Below the pieces are notes generated by a model. The model was not told where the DNA came from. It searched no databases and saw nothing but the letters and a program-made list of their open reading frames with translations. DNA of 5,271 bases from JBDLIL01 sp039714855 (GTDB lineage: Bacteria; Patescibacteriota; Microgenomatia; UBA1400; PJMF01): assembly GCA_039714855.1 (NCBI GenBank), contig JBDLIL010000060.1, positions 1 through 5,271 on the forward strand. Direction: 5' to 3'. Shown one piece after another: positions 4,867-5,271 of this stretch. The position numbers and the translations under genes are program-made. The number at the start of each line of letters is the position of its first letter. Within the stretch, counting starts at the first letter, position 1.

Positions 4867-4940
4867 TGGGTGTGCTTGGAATCGAACCAAGGACCTCAGT
4901 CTTATCAGGACTGCGCTCTAACCAACTGAGCTACACACCC
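4867..4940 (-). tRNA. tRNA-Ile (anticodon GAU)
   Basis: Seen on the minus strand: 7-bp acceptor stem GGGTGTG/CACACCC, D-stem GCTC/GAGC with loop AGTTGGTTA, anticodon stem CAGTC/GACTG with loop CTGATAA (anticodon GAT, T33, A37), 5-base variable loop AGGTC, T-stem CTTGG/CCAAG with loop TTCGATT, and discriminator A at 4867. It is 74 bases long with all stems perfectly paired. The 3' CCA is not encoded (the next bases are CTA), so it needs a CCA-adding enzyme. The discriminator base directly touches the last base of the clpB stop codon on the opposite strand. Confidence 0.97.
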
Positions 4941-4963
4941 AAAACCCAGATAACCAGATCTGT

Positions 4964-4991
4964 ATTCTAGCACAAAAATCAAATTCCCCAA
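4964..4991 (-). promoter_or_regulatory. Extended -10 promoter of the tRNA-Ile gene
   Basis: Seen on the minus strand: TGCTAGAAT, an extended -10 (hexamer TAGAAT, 4969-4964, 5 of 6, with TG one base upstream). The best -35 at a 16-base spacing is the poor TTGGGG (4991-4986). The predicted start is near 4957, leaving about a 17-base leader before the mature 5' end at 4940. Confidence 0.45.
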
Positions 4992-5006
4992 AAAAAACAT
5001 TTCCCA

Positions 5007-5035
5007 TTGATTTTTAGCAATCGAAATATTAGAAT
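5007..5035 (+). promoter_or_regulatory. lon promoter, overlapped by CIRCE
   Basis: Seen: -35 TTGATT (5007-5012, 4 of 6), a 17-base spacer, and -10 TAGAAT (5030-5035, 5 of 6). Predicted start near 5042 and a leader of about 22 bases carrying AGGA (5056-5059), 4 bases before the ATG at 5064. The CIRCE covers the spacer and -10, so HrcA binding would directly block RNA polymerase. Confidence 0.65.
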
Positions 5036-5040
5036 GCTAA
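5014..5040 (+). promoter_or_regulatory. CIRCE operator (HrcA site) upstream of lon
   Basis: Seen: TTAGCAATC (5014-5022), 9 bases, GAATGCTAA (5032-5040). Each arm matches CIRCE at 8 of 9 positions, and both outer hexamers (TTAGCA, TGCTAA) are perfect. It is the second such 27-base element in the window, which makes chance very unlikely. Known: CIRCE-controlled lon occurs in mycoplasmas, where clpB is in the same regulon. Confidence 0.85.
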
Positions 5041-5063
5041 TTCACTAAACTTGATAGGAATGT

Positions 5064-5271
5064 ATGACTGATTTAAAAAACAAAGCAAAATTAATATTTG
5101 CCAAAGATAAAAATACTGACAAGAGCAAGGCTTTACAGCCCAATAAAGCTAAAAGTGGACCTGAGGTTCTAACTTTACCAGTAATTCCCATCCGCGAAGG
5201 CGTCCTTTTTCCCAGTACTGAATCAATATTGACCTTTGGTAGATCTGTTTCGATAGCAGCCATAAAAAACT
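5064..5271 (+). CDS. lon: ATP-dependent Lon protease, N-terminal part (runs off right edge)
   Basis: Seen: 69 codons, open at the window end. Residues 35-68 match the start of the Lon substrate-binding (LON) domain: LTLPVIPIREGVLFP (36-50) corresponds to the family's LPVLPLRDVVVFP, followed by LTFGRSVSIAAI (56-67) for the usual LFVGR.KSI.A. Residues 1-34 are a lysine-rich, probably flexible extension, longer than the few residues usual before this block. Known: Lon is a cytosolic hexameric AAA+ serine protease that degrades misfolded and regulatory proteins. The ATPase and Ser-Lys protease domains lie beyond the window. The start is supported by AGGA 4 bases upstream and the promoter position. 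The gene follows clpB on the same strand but has its own CIRCE-controlled promoter, with the tRNA-Ile gene between them on the other strand. Confidence 0.88.
   Translation, partial: MTDLKNKAKLIFAKDKNTDKSKALQPNKAKSGPEVLTLPVIPIREGVLFPSTESILTFGRSVSIAAIKN

Noticed and set aside
5060..5071. Three-codon upstream ORF (ATG TAT GAC TGA) overlapping the lon start codon
   Set aside because: The AGGA motif directly touches its ATG, too close for initiation, so it is most likely a chance overlap rather than a leader peptide.
5045..5263. Minus-strand open frame over the lon start
   Set aside because: It is a shadow of the Lon frame; the plus strand encodes an unmistakable LON-domain start with promoter and operator.
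1..5271. CRISPR array, insertion sequence or replication origin
   Set aside because: No regularly spaced direct repeats, transposase-like frame with terminal inverted repeats, or DnaA-box cluster was found on either strand.

Overview
The window is mostly AT-rich (about 30-37% GC) bacterial chromosomal DNA with standard-code genes that stop at TAA or TAG. Several genes sit 4-7 bases behind a -10 box with no Shine-Dalgarno, and there is a CIRCE/HrcA-type heat-shock signature and a fragment of a GTCATTTCGACCGCAGTGG-type dispersed repeat. Together these would fit a small-genome uncultivated lineage such as Patescibacteria/CPR. That placement is an inference from style, not from a marker gene. The first ~135 bases are different: about half G+C, and reading leftwards into what looks like the membrane-anchor start of a FadE-type acyl-CoA dehydrogenase. 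This is either a foreign or chimeric contig end or a real transfer boundary.

Layout, left to right. (1) 1-114 minus: FadE-like N-terminus, running off the edge. (2) 204-491 plus: GIY-YIG-like reading frame with no usable start codon and altered signature residues. (3) 562-1242 plus: 226-residue protein with a HEPN-like Rx5H motif, behind a promoter that overlaps a degenerate CIRCE-like inverted repeat. (4) 1249-1276: dispersed-repeat fragment, then a -10 box and a 58-codon gene (1292-1468) whose apparent continuation lies in the -1 frame up to 1626. (5) 1636-1854 minus: unknown 72-residue protein with a near-ideal promoter and ribosome binding site, divergent from (6) 1986-2204 plus: 72-residue winged-helix protein. 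(7) 2240-2266: CIRCE operator, a promoter, and the ClpB disaggregase gene (2311-4866). (8) 4867-4940 minus: tRNA-Ile(GAU), abutting the clpB stop codon. (9) 5014-5040: a second CIRCE inside a sigma70-type promoter, followed by the start of the Lon protease gene, cut by the window end.

How the parts work together: the right half is a protein quality-control locus. ClpB pulls apart aggregates (with DnaK, not in this window) and Lon degrades damaged proteins. Both genes carry 27-bp CIRCE operators, so both are probably repressed by HrcA, which is also not in the window, and released on heat shock. The most interesting lead is that the HEPN-like gene has an element with the same core (TTAGCA, 15-base gap, TGCTA) placed over its promoter exactly as at lon. 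This suggests, without proving it, that a putative HEPN-type RNase or stress effector has been placed under heat-shock control.
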